Source of the DNA: Spirochaetes bacterium ADurb.BinA120
Lineage (GTDB): Bacteria > Spirochaetota > UBA4802 > UBA5368
Direction of reading: 5' to 3'
Length of the DNA stretch: 54,775 nucleotides
Assembly: GCA_002069125.1 (NCBI GenBank)
Contig: MVZN01000015.1
Coordinates: forward strand, 1 to 54,775
Under the pieces are notes generated by a model that was given only the letters and a program-made list of their open reading frames with translations, ran no database searches and was not told the origin of the DNA. Every line of letters begins with the position of its first letter. Position 1 is the first letter of the stretch. Position numbers and translations under genes: made by a program. Below are positions 1 to 8,345 of the stretch, in pieces.

Positions 1-205
1 CTATAGTATTAATCGGCATGACGCCCGATTCGAAGCGCCGTAAAATGGCGCCTCTCTCCATTAAAATAGCGGTTTGGAATCCACTCAGCCAGCAAAAAAA
101 GTCCCGGGCGCGCATAATTTAATTGCAAGAGGCCCCCTGGGACCCTACCATGCGGGAGCGGCTTCAATGCGGCGCCGGGAGCATGGATACCGCTCATCGA
201 CAGCC

Positions 206-1906
206 ATGAATACGCTTTCCAGCTACGACATTACAGTCCTCTTTATGGGCATTGCCCTAATGCTGGGCTCGGGCAGGCTTTTAGGCGAGCTATTCAGGCG
301 CCTGCGCCTGCCGCCTGTGGCGGGCGAGATCCTAGCGGGCATAATCATTGGGCCAAGCCTGTTGGGGCGCCTCTCGCCCGGTTTCTTCCAGTGGATATTC
401 CCGGCCGCAACGCGCGGCTCGACGGCCATGGAGGCCATCGTTTACATGGGGGTGGTTTTCCTGCTTCTTGTCGCCGGGCTCGAGGTCGATCTCTCCTCGG
501 TCCTCAAACAGGGTAAAACCGTTTTCACCATGAGCGCTTTCAACATCGCGCTGCCCTTCGCCTTCGGGTTTTCTTTCGCCTTCTTCGCCCCGGGTTTTTT
601 CGGAGGCCAAAGCGACCTCGTCCTCGCCCTGTTCGTCGGCGTGGCCCTCTCCATAACGGCCCTTCCCATCATCGCCAAGATCCTCATGGATATGCGCCTT
701 TTCCATACGGACTTCGGTATGCTGGTGCTCGCCTCGGCCATGGTAAACGACCTCTTCGGATGGATCGTGTTCTCGGTCATTGTGCAGCTCGCATCCACCG
801 GGGCCCTCCAGGCCGCGGCGGTCGCCAGGACCGCCGCGCTAAGCGTGCTCGCCGCCGTCGCCATACTCACGGCGGTGCGCGCGCTCATAAATCAGGCGCT
901 CCCCTGGATAGAGCGCCGCACCGAGTGGCCCGGCGGCGTCATCGCCTTCGTAGTCTCGATCGCGCTTGTATGCTCGGCCGTTACCGAGGCGATAGGCATA
1001 CACGCCATCCTCGGCGCCTTTCTTGCTGGTATAGCCATAGGCGACTCGCCGCACCTGCGCGCGCACACAAGGGACATCATAAACCAGTTCATCAACAATA
1101 TCTTCGCCCCCATCTTCTTCGTCTCCATAGGGCTTCGCGTGGACTTCATCGGCAACTTCGACCCGGCCCTCACCCTGGCCCTCACGGCTCTCGCCTTCGG
1201 CGGCAAGTTCGCCGGCTCGCTTATCGGCGGCCGCCTGTCGGGGCTCCCCGTACGCCAGTCGCTGCTTACGGGATCGGCCATGAGCGCGCTGGGCGTCATG
1301 GGGATCATCATAGGGCTCACGGCGCTTCGCTACGGCATAATAGAGGAAAGCGCCTATGTATCGATCGTGGTGATGGCGCTCGCCACGTCACTGCTCAGCG
1401 GCCCGCTTATACGGGCGTTCCTGCCGGCGGAAGCCGGGGGCCCGCTAACACGGCTAATAGACGCGAGCTCGTTCCTGCCGCGCCTGGCCGCCGCCACACC
1501 GGGTGCGGCCATCCGCGAGCTTGCCGCAGCCGCTGCGCTCAAAACCGGTCTGGACTCCGCGCTTATAGCAGGGCGCGCCCTGGAACGCGAGTCAATTATG
1601 AGCACCGGCCTCGACGGCGGCATAGCTGTGCCCCACGCCCGCATGGCGGAGATCGGCGCGCCGAGCCTAACCGCCGGCCTCTCCCCCGACGGAATCGATT
1701 TCGACGCCCCGGACGGAGGGAGGGCTCACATCGTATTTCTCATCCTGACGCCCGCCGCCGACCCGGATTCGCAGATAGCGGTCCTCGCCGAGATATCGCG
1801 CGTCTTCGCCGATGAATCCATAAAAAGGCTTGCCCTGCGCGCGGCCGATCATATAGAATTCATCCGGATAATCGAAACAGCCCGCGCTCAAGAAAAACGC
1901 GAATAA
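206..1906 (+). CDS. CPA2-type cation/proton antiporter fused to a PTS EIIA (type 2) domain
   Basis: This 566-residue inner-membrane protein should exchange Na+ or K+ for protons. Residues 1-410 are a hydrophobic CPA2 transporter domain with about 12 membrane segments; the N-terminal stretch with GRLLGELF, LPPVAGEILAG and IGPSLLG is typical of the KefB/NapA group. Residues 415-560 match PTS EIIA type 2, and GIAVPHAR places the phosphorylatable histidine near residue 477. No TrkA-N domain follows the transporter, so the EIIA domain occupies the regulatory position. The start at 206 is chosen because the transporter begins at MNTLSS; in-frame ATGs at 74 and 167 would add a charged leader unlike the family. 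No strong Shine-Dalgarno sequence is visible. The gene heads a same-strand run that continues with the LysM-like protein 19 bases downstream. Coupling of cation exchange to PTS phosphorylation is an inference. Confidence 0.9.
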   Translation: MNTLSSYDITVLFMGIALMLGSGRLLGELFRRLRLPPVAGEILAGIIIGPSLLGRLSPGFFQWIFPAATRGSTAMEAIVYMGVVFLLLVAGLEVDLSSVLKQGKTVFTMSAFNIALPFAFGFSFAFFAPGFFGGQSDLVLALFVGVALSITALPIIAKILMDMRLFHTDFGMLVLASAMVNDLFGWIVFSVIVQLASTGALQAAAVARTAALSVLAAVAILTAVRALINQALPWIERRTEWPGGVIAFVVSIALVCSAVTEAIGIHAILGAFLAGIAIGDSPHLRAHTRDIINQFINNIFAPIFFVSIGLRVDFIGNFDPALTLALTALAFGGKFAGSLIGGRLSGLPVRQSLLTGSAMSALGVMGIIIGLTALRYGIIEESAYVSIVVMALATSLLSGPLIRAFLPAEAGGPLTRLIDASSFLPRLAAATPGAAIRELAAAAALKTGLDSALIAGRALERESIMSTGLDGGIAVPHARMAEIGAPSLTAGLSPDGIDFDAPDGGRAHIVFLILTPAADPDSQIAVLAEISRVFADESIKRLALRAADHIEFIRIIETARAQEKRE

Positions 1907-1925
1907 TGGAAGGGGAACATCCGGG

Positions 1926-4271
1926 ATGGAACTCAAAGACGTAATACGGCAGGACGCCGACAGGCTCTTCATACTCGACCACGACTGCTACGTCATCTTT
2001 ACCGGCGACACCGTCGAGGACGAAAAACCGTTCATACGCATAGGAAACTGGATCAACCTCCCGGTCGAAATCATTCCGCTCATCGAGAATATCATCGTCA
2101 CCGACCGGCTCGCCGGAAACCCCTCGCACGAGCAGTTCAACATCGACGTAAACTATCTTCCCACCAACCGCTACATAGGCAGCAGGATGATGGTGAAGCG
2201 CTACCTGGATTTCCAGAAGACCTTCGGACTGGACCTTACCAACGTGTCGGTCGTCGAGATCGAAAAGGACATACCGGAAATCTCGAGGGAAAAAATCATC
2301 TCCGACAGGGACTCCTTCATAGGCGTCTTCTACACCAACGGGGACTTCCAGGTGACCCACAACAGGCGCTCGCTTTTCAGCCTAAAGGGGCCGGAAGGCG
2401 GATATTTCGACGAACTCAGGGTTATGGACACCATCTCGGAGTCGTCGCGCGAATCGTCGCGCTACGCCGGAAGCGGCTTCATAGTATTGAGCAATAATCC
2501 CATCTTCTATAAAAATCGCTACTTCACCCTGTACCATTTCCCCCGCGCCTGCTGCGGGGATTTCGCCCGGCTGGAGATAGACCCTGGCCAGGTGCGCGAG
2601 CTCATACTGCCCTCGTCCAACTTGATAAACATCACCCGACTGGTCCGCTGGAAGCACCACTCTCACGGCAGGCTAAAGATCTTCTCGGACCGCAAGGACG
2701 ATATAGACCTGCTCCAAAGGCTCTTCGCCGGGGCATCCATAATCCGGAAGGACTTCGGCGGCTTCAGTTTCGACTCGGGCGACGGCCTTGCAGCGCGCAA
2801 CTATCCGGGCTCCTACAACGTGCGCGTGCTCTATAAGAAAACCAAACCAGCCCTCGAGGACATCGCCGTCGGCTATATCAAGGGCTTCGAGGGCGTGCAA
2901 ACGGTCGTAAAGGACGACCTCGACATAATACTGGTAAGCTATCCCGTATACGAGGAGACCAACCTGGTCTTTAAATCCACCGACACGCCGATCGTCCTCA
3001 TCCCCGGGCCGGGTCGCCCGCCGGTTCGCTCCTCCGCCGGCGGACCGATTATGGCGATGCCGGGCATTCAGTACGAGCTTTGCAAGTACGGCGAGGCGGC
3101 CGAGATGGTCGCCGACATAAAGCGCCAGCTTGGCGCGAACGAGACGGCGGATATAATGGCGACAGGCGAGATCGACGCAATCGCCGCGCGCTTTCCGGAA
3201 GCCGGGAATGACGCGCCATCCAAATTCGAGTCGGTCCGCGAGACCATGAACATGCTGGCCCTCCTGAAGCTGCGCCACGACACCACCACCGACCGAAAGC
3301 TCGCCGCCGCGCTGTGGAAGCTTATCGCCTCCAGGCGCGGCGCGGCCGATCCCGCGTCCATACCCTCAGACAACGCGCCGCGCTTCAGGATATGCCTGGC
3401 GCTCTGCGACGGCTCCCTCTACGAGTACATGGAAAAACTGTCGGACGCTCCCCCATCCTTTGCGGTGCTCGACGAGGCGCCGGAAGACGATACCATGGCG
3501 CTCGAAAGGATAAACGATCCCGAGCTACACCGCCATTACGAAACCATCATCGAGGACCGGCGCAGGCTCCGCGAGCTGCTTGGCCTTTTCGCCGGAAGGA
3601 CAAAGGACGAGGCGCGCATGCGCGAGCTTCGCGCGGCCATTGCCGAGAAAAAGAGGCGCTACGAGTACGAATCCATTGAAGACCTAGGCCTATCGGAGGG
3701 AAGGCCCCATAGGGCCCGAATGGCGGCCTATTTGCGAAAGGCGCTCGTACCGCTTGGAATACTCGTTCTTCTGGCGCTGGCGGCGCTCGCCTGGCGTTAC
3801 GGCGCGCCGCTTCTCGAGGAGCGCCGCATGGCGGCAGTCGAGGAGGAGCGCGCCAGGCGCGAGGCCGAGGAGAGGCGTGTGCGCGAGGGGCTCATCGAAA
3901 AATACGGAATATCGGTAAGCGATCACGATATCTTCACCTATGTCAACCGGGTCGCGGTTAAAAACGGCTACGCACCCATCCCCTTTGCCTCCATGAAAAC
4001 GCGAAATCCCAACTGGATCTATCCGGGCAACGTCTTCGTAATGCCCGACGGCGAACGCGTGGAGGTAAGGGAGGGCGACACCCTGTGGGGGATCTCGCAC
4101 ACCCGGCTTCAGGACCGCGCCATCGAGTTTCACCGGACCCTCGAGGGGATAGAAAAGGCGGCCGCAGGCGGGACCGATATAGCGCCCCTTGTGGCAAAGG
4201 CGCGCGATCTGGCCCCTGGCGGCGCTTACGAACGCAAACTCGAGGCCCTTCTGGGCAGGGTCGGAAAATAG
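1926..4271 (+). CDS. Large unknown protein with C-terminal membrane segment, coiled coil and LysM-like modules
   Basis: I do not recognise the first 590 residues of this 781-residue protein; they have no signal peptide and look like a soluble alpha/beta region followed by a helical region. A single membrane segment lies near residues 603-626. It is followed by a Glu/Arg-rich coiled coil (about 630-658) and then a half LysM-like repeat with NPNWIYPGNVF and a LysM start, VREGDTLWGIS, near residues 715-725. LysM modules bind peptidoglycan, so the C-terminus should be periplasmic and the large N-terminal part cytoplasmic. The gene follows the antiporter by 19 bases and precedes an unknown gene by 8 bases, which suggests one operon. 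A link between a cytoplasmic activity and the cell wall is possible but unproven. Confidence 0.85.
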   Translation: MELKDVIRQDADRLFILDHDCYVIFTGDTVEDEKPFIRIGNWINLPVEIIPLIENIIVTDRLAGNPSHEQFNIDVNYLPTNRYIGSRMMVKRYLDFQKTFGLDLTNVSVVEIEKDIPEISREKIISDRDSFIGVFYTNGDFQVTHNRRSLFSLKGPEGGYFDELRVMDTISESSRESSRYAGSGFIVLSNNPIFYKNRYFTLYHFPRACCGDFARLEIDPGQVRELILPSSNLINITRLVRWKHHSHGRLKIFSDRKDDIDLLQRLFAGASIIRKDFGGFSFDSGDGLAARNYPGSYNVRVLYKKTKPALEDIAVGYIKGFEGVQTVVKDDLDIILVSYPVYEETNLVFKSTDTPIVLIPGPGRPPVRSSAGGPIMAMPGIQYELCKYGEAAEMVADIKRQLGANETADIMATGEIDAIAARFPEAGNDAPSKFESVRETMNMLALLKLRHDTTTDRKLAAALWKLIASRRGAADPASIPSDNAPRFRICLALCDGSLYEYMEKLSDAPPSFAVLDEAPEDDTMALERINDPELHRHYETIIEDRRRLRELLGLFAGRTKDEARMRELRAAIAEKKRRYEYESIEDLGLSEGRPHRARMAAYLRKALVPLGILVLLALAALAWRYGAPLLEERRMAAVEEERARREAEERRVREGLIEKYGISVSDHDIFTYVNRVAVKNGYAPIPFASMKTRNPNWIYPGNVFVMPDGERVEVREGDTLWGISHTRLQDRAIEFHRTLEGIEKAAAGGTDIAPLVAKARDLAPGGAYERKLEALLGRVGK

Positions 4272-4279
4272 GTCCTGTT

Positions 4280-4864
4280 ATGGGCCCTCCGGAAAAGACC
4301 AATTTTTACGTCGAGCCGGTCGAGATCGAAATCTATTTAAAAAAGTCCGGCAAGGTCCGAACAATCATAAAGGACATGTATGTGGAGCTTATAGAGGTCG
4401 AGCCCCATAACGAGCACAGCGTCAGGATATTCCAGCACTTCCGTGAGATCGAAAGCCCCATCGACCTCATCGAGATAATGAATATCTTTCCCGAATATAT
4501 AAAGCCCATCTACGAATCCTATTATCAGCACATGGACCTTTTCGAAAAGCTCAGCATGCATATCCAGTCGGCGGCCGGAGGCAGCATCGATTCGCTGCGC
4601 CTTAGCCTTTATTTCATCGAGCTTTTAATTAAATACGAGCCCACTGTCGCGGCTATCGATTATATAGGCGATTTCCAGACCTACAATCTCAACCACCTGA
4701 TCAGGAAACTCAACACGCTCAACGAAAGTTTCCTTCTGGAGGACTCCACAGTGGCCTATCTCATCAAACGGCGCAACAAGGCGTGGGAGGGAAGGACGCG
4801 TGACCGCGAGTTCGACAAGCTCGTAGAGCTGTGGCAGTATAATATCAAGGAGAAGCTTTTATAG
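4280..4864 (+). CDS. Conserved-looking protein of unknown function
   Basis: This 194-residue protein has no signal peptide or membrane segment and I do not recognise a family. It is rich in acidic and aromatic residues. The first 50 residues look like beta strands (VEIEIYLKK, DMYVELIEVE) and the remainder looks helical (LRLSLYFIELLIKYEP, YLIKRRNKAWEG). The ATG at 4280 lies 8 bases after the stop of the LysM-like gene. The frame stays open upstream to 4085, but that part overlaps the preceding gene and is Arg/Gly-rich out-of-frame sequence. The histone-deacetylase-family gene begins 12 bases downstream, so these genes are probably co-transcribed. Confidence 0.8.
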   Translation: MGPPEKTNFYVEPVEIEIYLKKSGKVRTIIKDMYVELIEVEPHNEHSVRIFQHFREIESPIDLIEIMNIFPEYIKPIYESYYQHMDLFEKLSMHIQSAAGGSIDSLRLSLYFIELLIKYEPTVAAIDYIGDFQTYNLNHLIRKLNTLNESFLLEDSTVAYLIKRRNKAWEGRTRDREFDKLVELWQYNIKEKLL

Positions 4865-4876
4865 GGGGACGAAACC

Positions 4877-5680
4877 ATGCCGGGTATTTCACGCCGCAAA
4901 GATATTATCAGGCTGGTCTATCATCCGATCTACCTTACGCCCTACAGCACCGCCGACTGCGAGTCACCCGAGCGCGTCCGCGGCATCATGTCGGACCTCT
5001 CGTCGAGGTACGAGGTCGTGGAGCCCGAGCCCTGCTCGGAGGAGGACATACTCCGTTGCCACACCCACTCGCTCCTGGCCCAGGAGAAAAACAGCCCCGT
5101 CCGCTACGAGACGGCCCGCATGGCGGCCGGGGGCGCGATCCGCGCGGCGCGCGAGGCGCTGGATGGGTACGTGGCCTTCGGGGTAATAAGGCCGCCGGGA
5201 CATCACGCGAACCCCGACCATAACTGGGGTTTCTGCTTTTTCAACAACATGGGAGTCGCCGTCCGTAAACTCCTGCACGAGGGGCTGGTAGACTCGGCGG
5301 TGATACTCGACATAGACCTGCACTTCGGCGACGGCACGGAGGCCATCTTCAGGCCGTATCGAAACGTCCACGTGCTCAACATACAGTCGTCCCAGCAGGG
5401 CGAATTCCTTCGGGAAACGCGCGCCGCGCTCGATGCCGTAGAGAGCGCCGGCATCATAGGCATCTCGGCCGGATTCGACCAGTACGAGCACGACTGGGGG
5501 GGAAATCTCTCGACCGACAACTACCGGAGCATCGGCCGGATCGCCGGGGCATTCGCCAGAGAAAAGGCCGAAGGAAGGATATTCGGCATACTGGAGGGCG
5601 GCTATTACGTCCCGGACCTCGGCAAAAACCTCGAGGCATTGCTTGGCGGCATCATCGAGGGGCGTTCGGGCGCGGATTAA
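4877..5680 (+). CDS. Compact histone deacetylase/acetylpolyamine amidohydrolase family protein
   Basis: This zinc hydrolase of the arginase-deacetylase fold should remove acyl groups from amines such as acetyl-lysine or acetyl-polyamines. The RPPGHH motif (about residues 109-114) supplies the paired catalytic histidines, DIDLHFGDG (about 143-151) supplies zinc-binding Asp and His, SAGFD (about 199-203) supplies the second zinc Asp, and GGYY near residue 243 supplies the transition-state Tyr. At 267 residues it is shorter than the usual 300-370; the loop region between the two zinc motifs is reduced. The second His of the usual HHG is Phe here, as I recall from other short bacterial members. 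A run of G precedes the ATG. It is the last gene of its run and overlaps the convergent metallo-hydrolase gene by 4 bases. The substrate cannot be read from the sequence. Confidence 0.9.
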   Translation: MPGISRRKDIIRLVYHPIYLTPYSTADCESPERVRGIMSDLSSRYEVVEPEPCSEEDILRCHTHSLLAQEKNSPVRYETARMAAGGAIRAAREALDGYVAFGVIRPPGHHANPDHNWGFCFFNNMGVAVRKLLHEGLVDSAVILDIDLHFGDGTEAIFRPYRNVHVLNIQSSQQGEFLRETRAALDAVESAGIIGISAGFDQYEHDWGGNLSTDNYRSIGRIAGAFAREKAEGRIFGILEGGYYVPDLGKNLEALLGGIIEGRSGAD

Positions 5681-6555
5681 ATGTCAAAGCTTGCGCGCTC
5701 GCGCGCCGCGTCTATCTTCAGCGGTAGATTCTTTTCGACCATCTTGCCCCGGTAGTGCTCCACCAGCCGGTCGAGTTGTGCGTCGGTGCGAAGCGGCTCG
5801 TGGTGAAAGAAGAACAGGCGCTTCACCCCGGCCTTAAGCGCCAGATTGACGACATGGTGCGTGTGGCTGTGGCCCCATCCCCTGTGGCTTCCATATTCCG
5901 CCGGCACGTACTGCGAGTCCGCCACCAGCGTGTCAGCCCCGCGCACGAAATCCACCAGGCGCTCGTTCATCTGCCGCGCCACCGCGTCGGTTTCGGAATC
6001 GCCGTCGTCAAACACGTTGTAGTAGGGCTCGTTGTCCCCCAGATAGATAAACACCCGGTCTTTATAGCTTACACGATATCCCAGGCAGGTGACGGGATGG
6101 TTGAGCATCTGCGTCCTGACGGTGTAGTTGCCTATCCGTATCTCCTCCTCCTTGAGCTCCCTGAAACGCAGGTCCGCCGAGAGCTCCGCGGTCCGTACTG
6201 GGAAATACGAGTATTTCATCTGGCCGGCGATAACGTCCTCCATCGTAAGCTCGAATGTGGAGGGCCCGTAGACCGTCACCCTGTTTCCTGGAATGTAGAT
6301 GGGCGTAAAGAAGGGGAAGCCGTTTATGTGGTCCCAATGCGGGTGCGAGATCATTATATTGATCTCGTGCTTCTTCGAGAGGTCCAGGGAATCGCCGAGC
6401 ACCCGTAGCCCCGTGCCGGCGTCGAAGACGATCCAGTCCCCCTCGTCGGAACGGATGTCGAGACACGCGGTGTTGCCCCCGTATTTCACAGTGGTCGGTC
6501 CGGGGACCGGAATGGAGCCTCTAACCCCCCAGAATGTCAGCTTCCAGTCGCCCAT
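5677..6555 (-). CDS. Metallo-beta-lactamase-fold hydrolase (cyclic phosphodiesterase/RNase Z-like group)
   Basis: This 292-residue soluble protein has the metal-binding motif SHPHWDH near residue 91. Further probable ligands lie in LNHPVT, YLGDNEP and FFFHHEP. The N-terminus (FWGVRGSIPVPGP, then KYGGNTAC) is typical of MBL-fold proteins related to PhnP and class II cyclic nucleotide phosphodiesterases, which are often found near signalling domains. The start lies 3 bases after the HDOD gene stop, so the two genes should be translated from one message. The exact substrate, whether a cyclic nucleotide or another phosphodiester, is not determinable. Confidence 0.88.
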   Translation of the reverse strand: MGDWKLTFWGVRGSIPVPGPTTVKYGGNTACLDIRSDEGDWIVFDAGTGLRVLGDSLDLSKKHEINIMISHPHWDHINGFPFFTPIYIPGNRVTVYGPSTFELTMEDVIAGQMKYSYFPVRTAELSADLRFRELKEEEIRIGNYTVRTQMLNHPVTCLGYRVSYKDRVFIYLGDNEPYYNVFDDGDSETDAVARQMNERLVDFVRGADTLVADSQYVPAEYGSHRGWGHSHTHHVVNLALKAGVKRLFFFHHEPLRTDAQLDRLVEHYRGKMVEKNLPLKIDAARERASFDI

Positions 6556-6558
6556 GGC

Positions 6559-7407
6559 CTACTTTAGGAAGAGCACAGCCTTCTCGATCTCGTTGTTGAT
6601 GGTCGAGAGCGCGGCGAATACCCCCTCCTCGTCGAGGCCAAGCGCCGCCCACACCTCCTCCGGCACCGGCTCGACGCGGTAATTGCCGCTAAAACCGATC
6701 TCCAGCGACTTCACGAAGGTGTCCGCGACGCACACGCTCATGGAAAATATCGCCGACGAGCCTTCCAGCACCGGCTGGTGGTGCCGGCCCACGGAATAGA
6801 GCAGGCTGTTGGCAAAACGCCACTTTTTCCCAATGGCTATTCCGATCTCCTCGTGCGTAAGGCCGAATATGCGCCGCTCGATGTCGATGATGGGCTCCTC
6901 GCGCCGGGAGGCCTCCTCCAGGACCCTGTTCATCTCCTCCGGGAAGAAGTTGTTGATGAGCACCTTGCCGATGTCGTGGATCAGTCCGGCGATAAAGTAC
7001 TCCTCCAGAAGCTTCTGGTCTACGTTCATCCTGCGCGCTATGAGCTTGGTGGCCACGGCCACGCCCAGCGAGTGCTTCCAGAAGTCCTGGCCGTTAAGGG
7101 AGGTGTTGCCCTTAAGGTTCACCTTGCCTAAAAAGGCGGAAGAGAGCGCCACATTCTTTATGGTGTTGAGCCCCAGCATCACGACGGCCTGCTTAAGCGA
7201 CTTTATCTCCTGCGGCAGTCCAAAATAGGCGGAGTTCACCATCCGGATGACCTTGGCTGTCAGAACCGGGTCGAGCTGGATGACGTCGGTGAGGTCCTGG
7301 GCCGAGGACTTAACGTTGTTGGCCACCTCGGTGATCTTGTGGATGACCGGGGAGAGCGTTGGCATCTGGTCGATCGATTCCTTGACCTTGTCGATAACGC
7401 TTTTCAT
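6559..7407 (-). CDS. HDOD domain signalling protein
   Basis: HDOD domains are catalytically altered relatives of HD phosphohydrolases found in bacterial signalling and motility regulation. This 282-residue protein shows the usual opening (IDQMPTLSPVIHKI), the LDPVLTAKVIRMVNSAYFG region, and LIHDIGK near residue 143, so one HD pair is still present. There is no extra output domain. The ATG at 7407 is chosen because the domain begins a few residues later; an upstream extension to 7488 would cover the 32-aa membrane-peptide gene in another frame. Its start lies 2 bases after that peptide gene stop, and the metallo-hydrolase gene follows after 3 bases, so the three genes look translationally linked. 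Confidence 0.92.
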   Translation of the reverse strand: MKSVIDKVKESIDQMPTLSPVIHKITEVANNVKSSAQDLTDVIQLDPVLTAKVIRMVNSAYFGLPQEIKSLKQAVVMLGLNTIKNVALSSAFLGKVNLKGNTSLNGQDFWKHSLGVAVATKLIARRMNVDQKLLEEYFIAGLIHDIGKVLINNFFPEEMNRVLEEASRREEPIIDIERRIFGLTHEEIGIAIGKKWRFANSLLYSVGRHHQPVLEGSSAIFSMSVCVADTFVKSLEIGFSGNYRVEPVPEEVWAALGLDEEGVFAALSTINNEIEKAVLFLK

Positions 7408-7409
7408 AA

Positions 7410-7508
7410 TCAGTAAAAATACCAATAAATGATGTCGATGGCAATTACAAGCCAGAAGAACGCGGTAAATCCAGCCAGTGCGTACCACGCCAGTTTTTTA
7501 CAATCCAT
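7410..7508 (-). CDS. 32-residue single-pass membrane peptide
   Basis: The peptide begins MDCKKLAWYALAG and continues as a hydrophobic aromatic helix ending in WYFY, which is one membrane span with a short positively charged N-terminus. An AGGA element lies 7 bases before the ATG. The stop codon ends 2 bases before the ATG of the HDOD gene, which otherwise has no good ribosome-binding site, so translation of this peptide may feed the HDOD gene. I recognise no family. The alternative is that it is only a coupling leader, but the composition is that of a real membrane helix. Confidence 0.65.
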   Translation of the reverse strand: MDCKKLAWYALAGFTAFFWLVIAIDIIYWYFY

Positions 7509-7538
7509 TGATTTTCCTGTTGGCGGGAATATGTCCGG

Positions 7539-7919
7539 TCACTCTTTAAGAACGACTTTTCCGCGCAGGACACGGAAGATCATAATCTCTCCGCCGCGCT
7601 CCACCTCCAGGGTGACCAGGGAGCCGGGTTTTCCGCGGAGCAGGTTTTTGACGATATAGTCGTAACGCATGCCCTTCAGTGCATGGCCGTCAACGCTCAG
7701 GATCACATCGCCGGGCTGCAGCCCGGCCATATCGCCCGTACCGCCCTTGTACACCGAAACTATGACGTAGGGATTGTCCTTCCCGACCTTTCCGTCTCCC
7801 GACGGAACCTCTATCCCGAGGCCCCCAAACTCCTCCTTCGAGCAAGCGATAATGACGACCACGCAAAGCGATAAGACCGCAGCCATCGAGCAGCTTCTCA
7901 CCACGCGCCCTGCAAACAT
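7539..7919 (-). CDS. PDZ-domain lipoprotein
   Basis: This 126-residue protein starts with a signal sequence ending in the lipobox IIAC, with Cys26 as the likely lipidated residue. A single PDZ domain spans about residues 30-115, including GTGDMAGLQPGDVILSVDG, which is the typical carboxylate-binding loop and turn. No protease domain is attached, so it probably acts as a periplasmic adaptor or binding protein. The ATG at 7919 has a GGGGGTAGG element just upstream; a longer open frame to 7964 lacks one. It lies 30 bases upstream of the membrane-peptide gene in the same direction. Confidence 0.85.
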   Translation of the reverse strand: MFAGRVVRSCSMAAVLSLCVVVIIACSKEEFGGLGIEVPSGDGKVGKDNPYVIVSVYKGGTGDMAGLQPGDVILSVDGHALKGMRYDYIVKNLLRGKPGSLVTLEVERGGEIMIFRVLRGKVVLKE

Positions 7920-7981
7920 ATGCCTACCCCCGGATCGTGTACTCGCGGTAACGCCGCCGGGCAACCGGCGTCATTGGAGGG

Positions 7982-8009
7982 ATTATCGCATCGATACCAA
8001 TAAATGCAA
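7982..8009 (-). promoter_or_regulatory. Candidate sigma-70 promoter for the PDZ lipoprotein gene
   Basis: On the minus strand TTGCAT (8009-8004) and GATAAT (7987-7982) are separated by 16 bases. Transcription would start near 7975, about 55 bases before the ATG at 7919. The -10 element is good and the -35 is weak. Confidence 0.35.
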
Positions 8010-8032
8010 GAATTATTTGCCGGTCGACGGAC

Positions 8033-8281
8033 TTAAGGCCCGCCCTTTATCTGACGAATCATCTCGATTAACATCGCCGCGTGCTCCGAGAGGATATCGA
8101 CCGCTTTAGCCGGGCTCCCCGCTCCGTCCAGTGCGATGTACAGGGCGGCGATGGCCTTTCGAAGGTTGCGGTCGGCCTCGGCGATCTTGTCCGGCGCGTC
8201 CGCAGGGGCGGCATCGCCGCCGCGCACCCCGTCGAGCGCCCTTCGGTGCACCTTGCGCAGGAGTTCTTTGGGGTCTTCCAT
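8033..8281 (-). CDS. Small helical protein of unknown function
   Basis: This 82-residue protein is rich in Ala, Leu and charged residues, for example ELLRKVHRRAL, AIAALYIAL and HAAMLIEMIRQI, and is predicted to be mostly helical and cytoplasmic. I do not recognise it. The ribosome-binding site is weak. It lies 64 bases after the exported-protein gene on the same strand and about 110 bases before the PDZ lipoprotein gene. The opposite strand is also open here but gives an Arg/Pro-rich product without a family look, so the minus-strand reading is preferred. Confidence 0.5.
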   Translation of the reverse strand: MEDPKELLRKVHRRALDGVRGGDAAPADAPDKIAEADRNLRKAIAALYIALDGAGSPAKAVDILSEHAAMLIEMIRQIKGGP

Positions 8282-8345
8282 GGGGATGGTGGCCGCGGGC
8301 TAACGTGGGACCGTTCGGCATCTCTGTGCCTCTATGGTCCGCCGT

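Noticed and set aside
1-205. A gene or promoter in the left edge of the window
   Set aside because: No credible frame or promoter pair was seen; the small minus-strand frame at 9-197 has no support.
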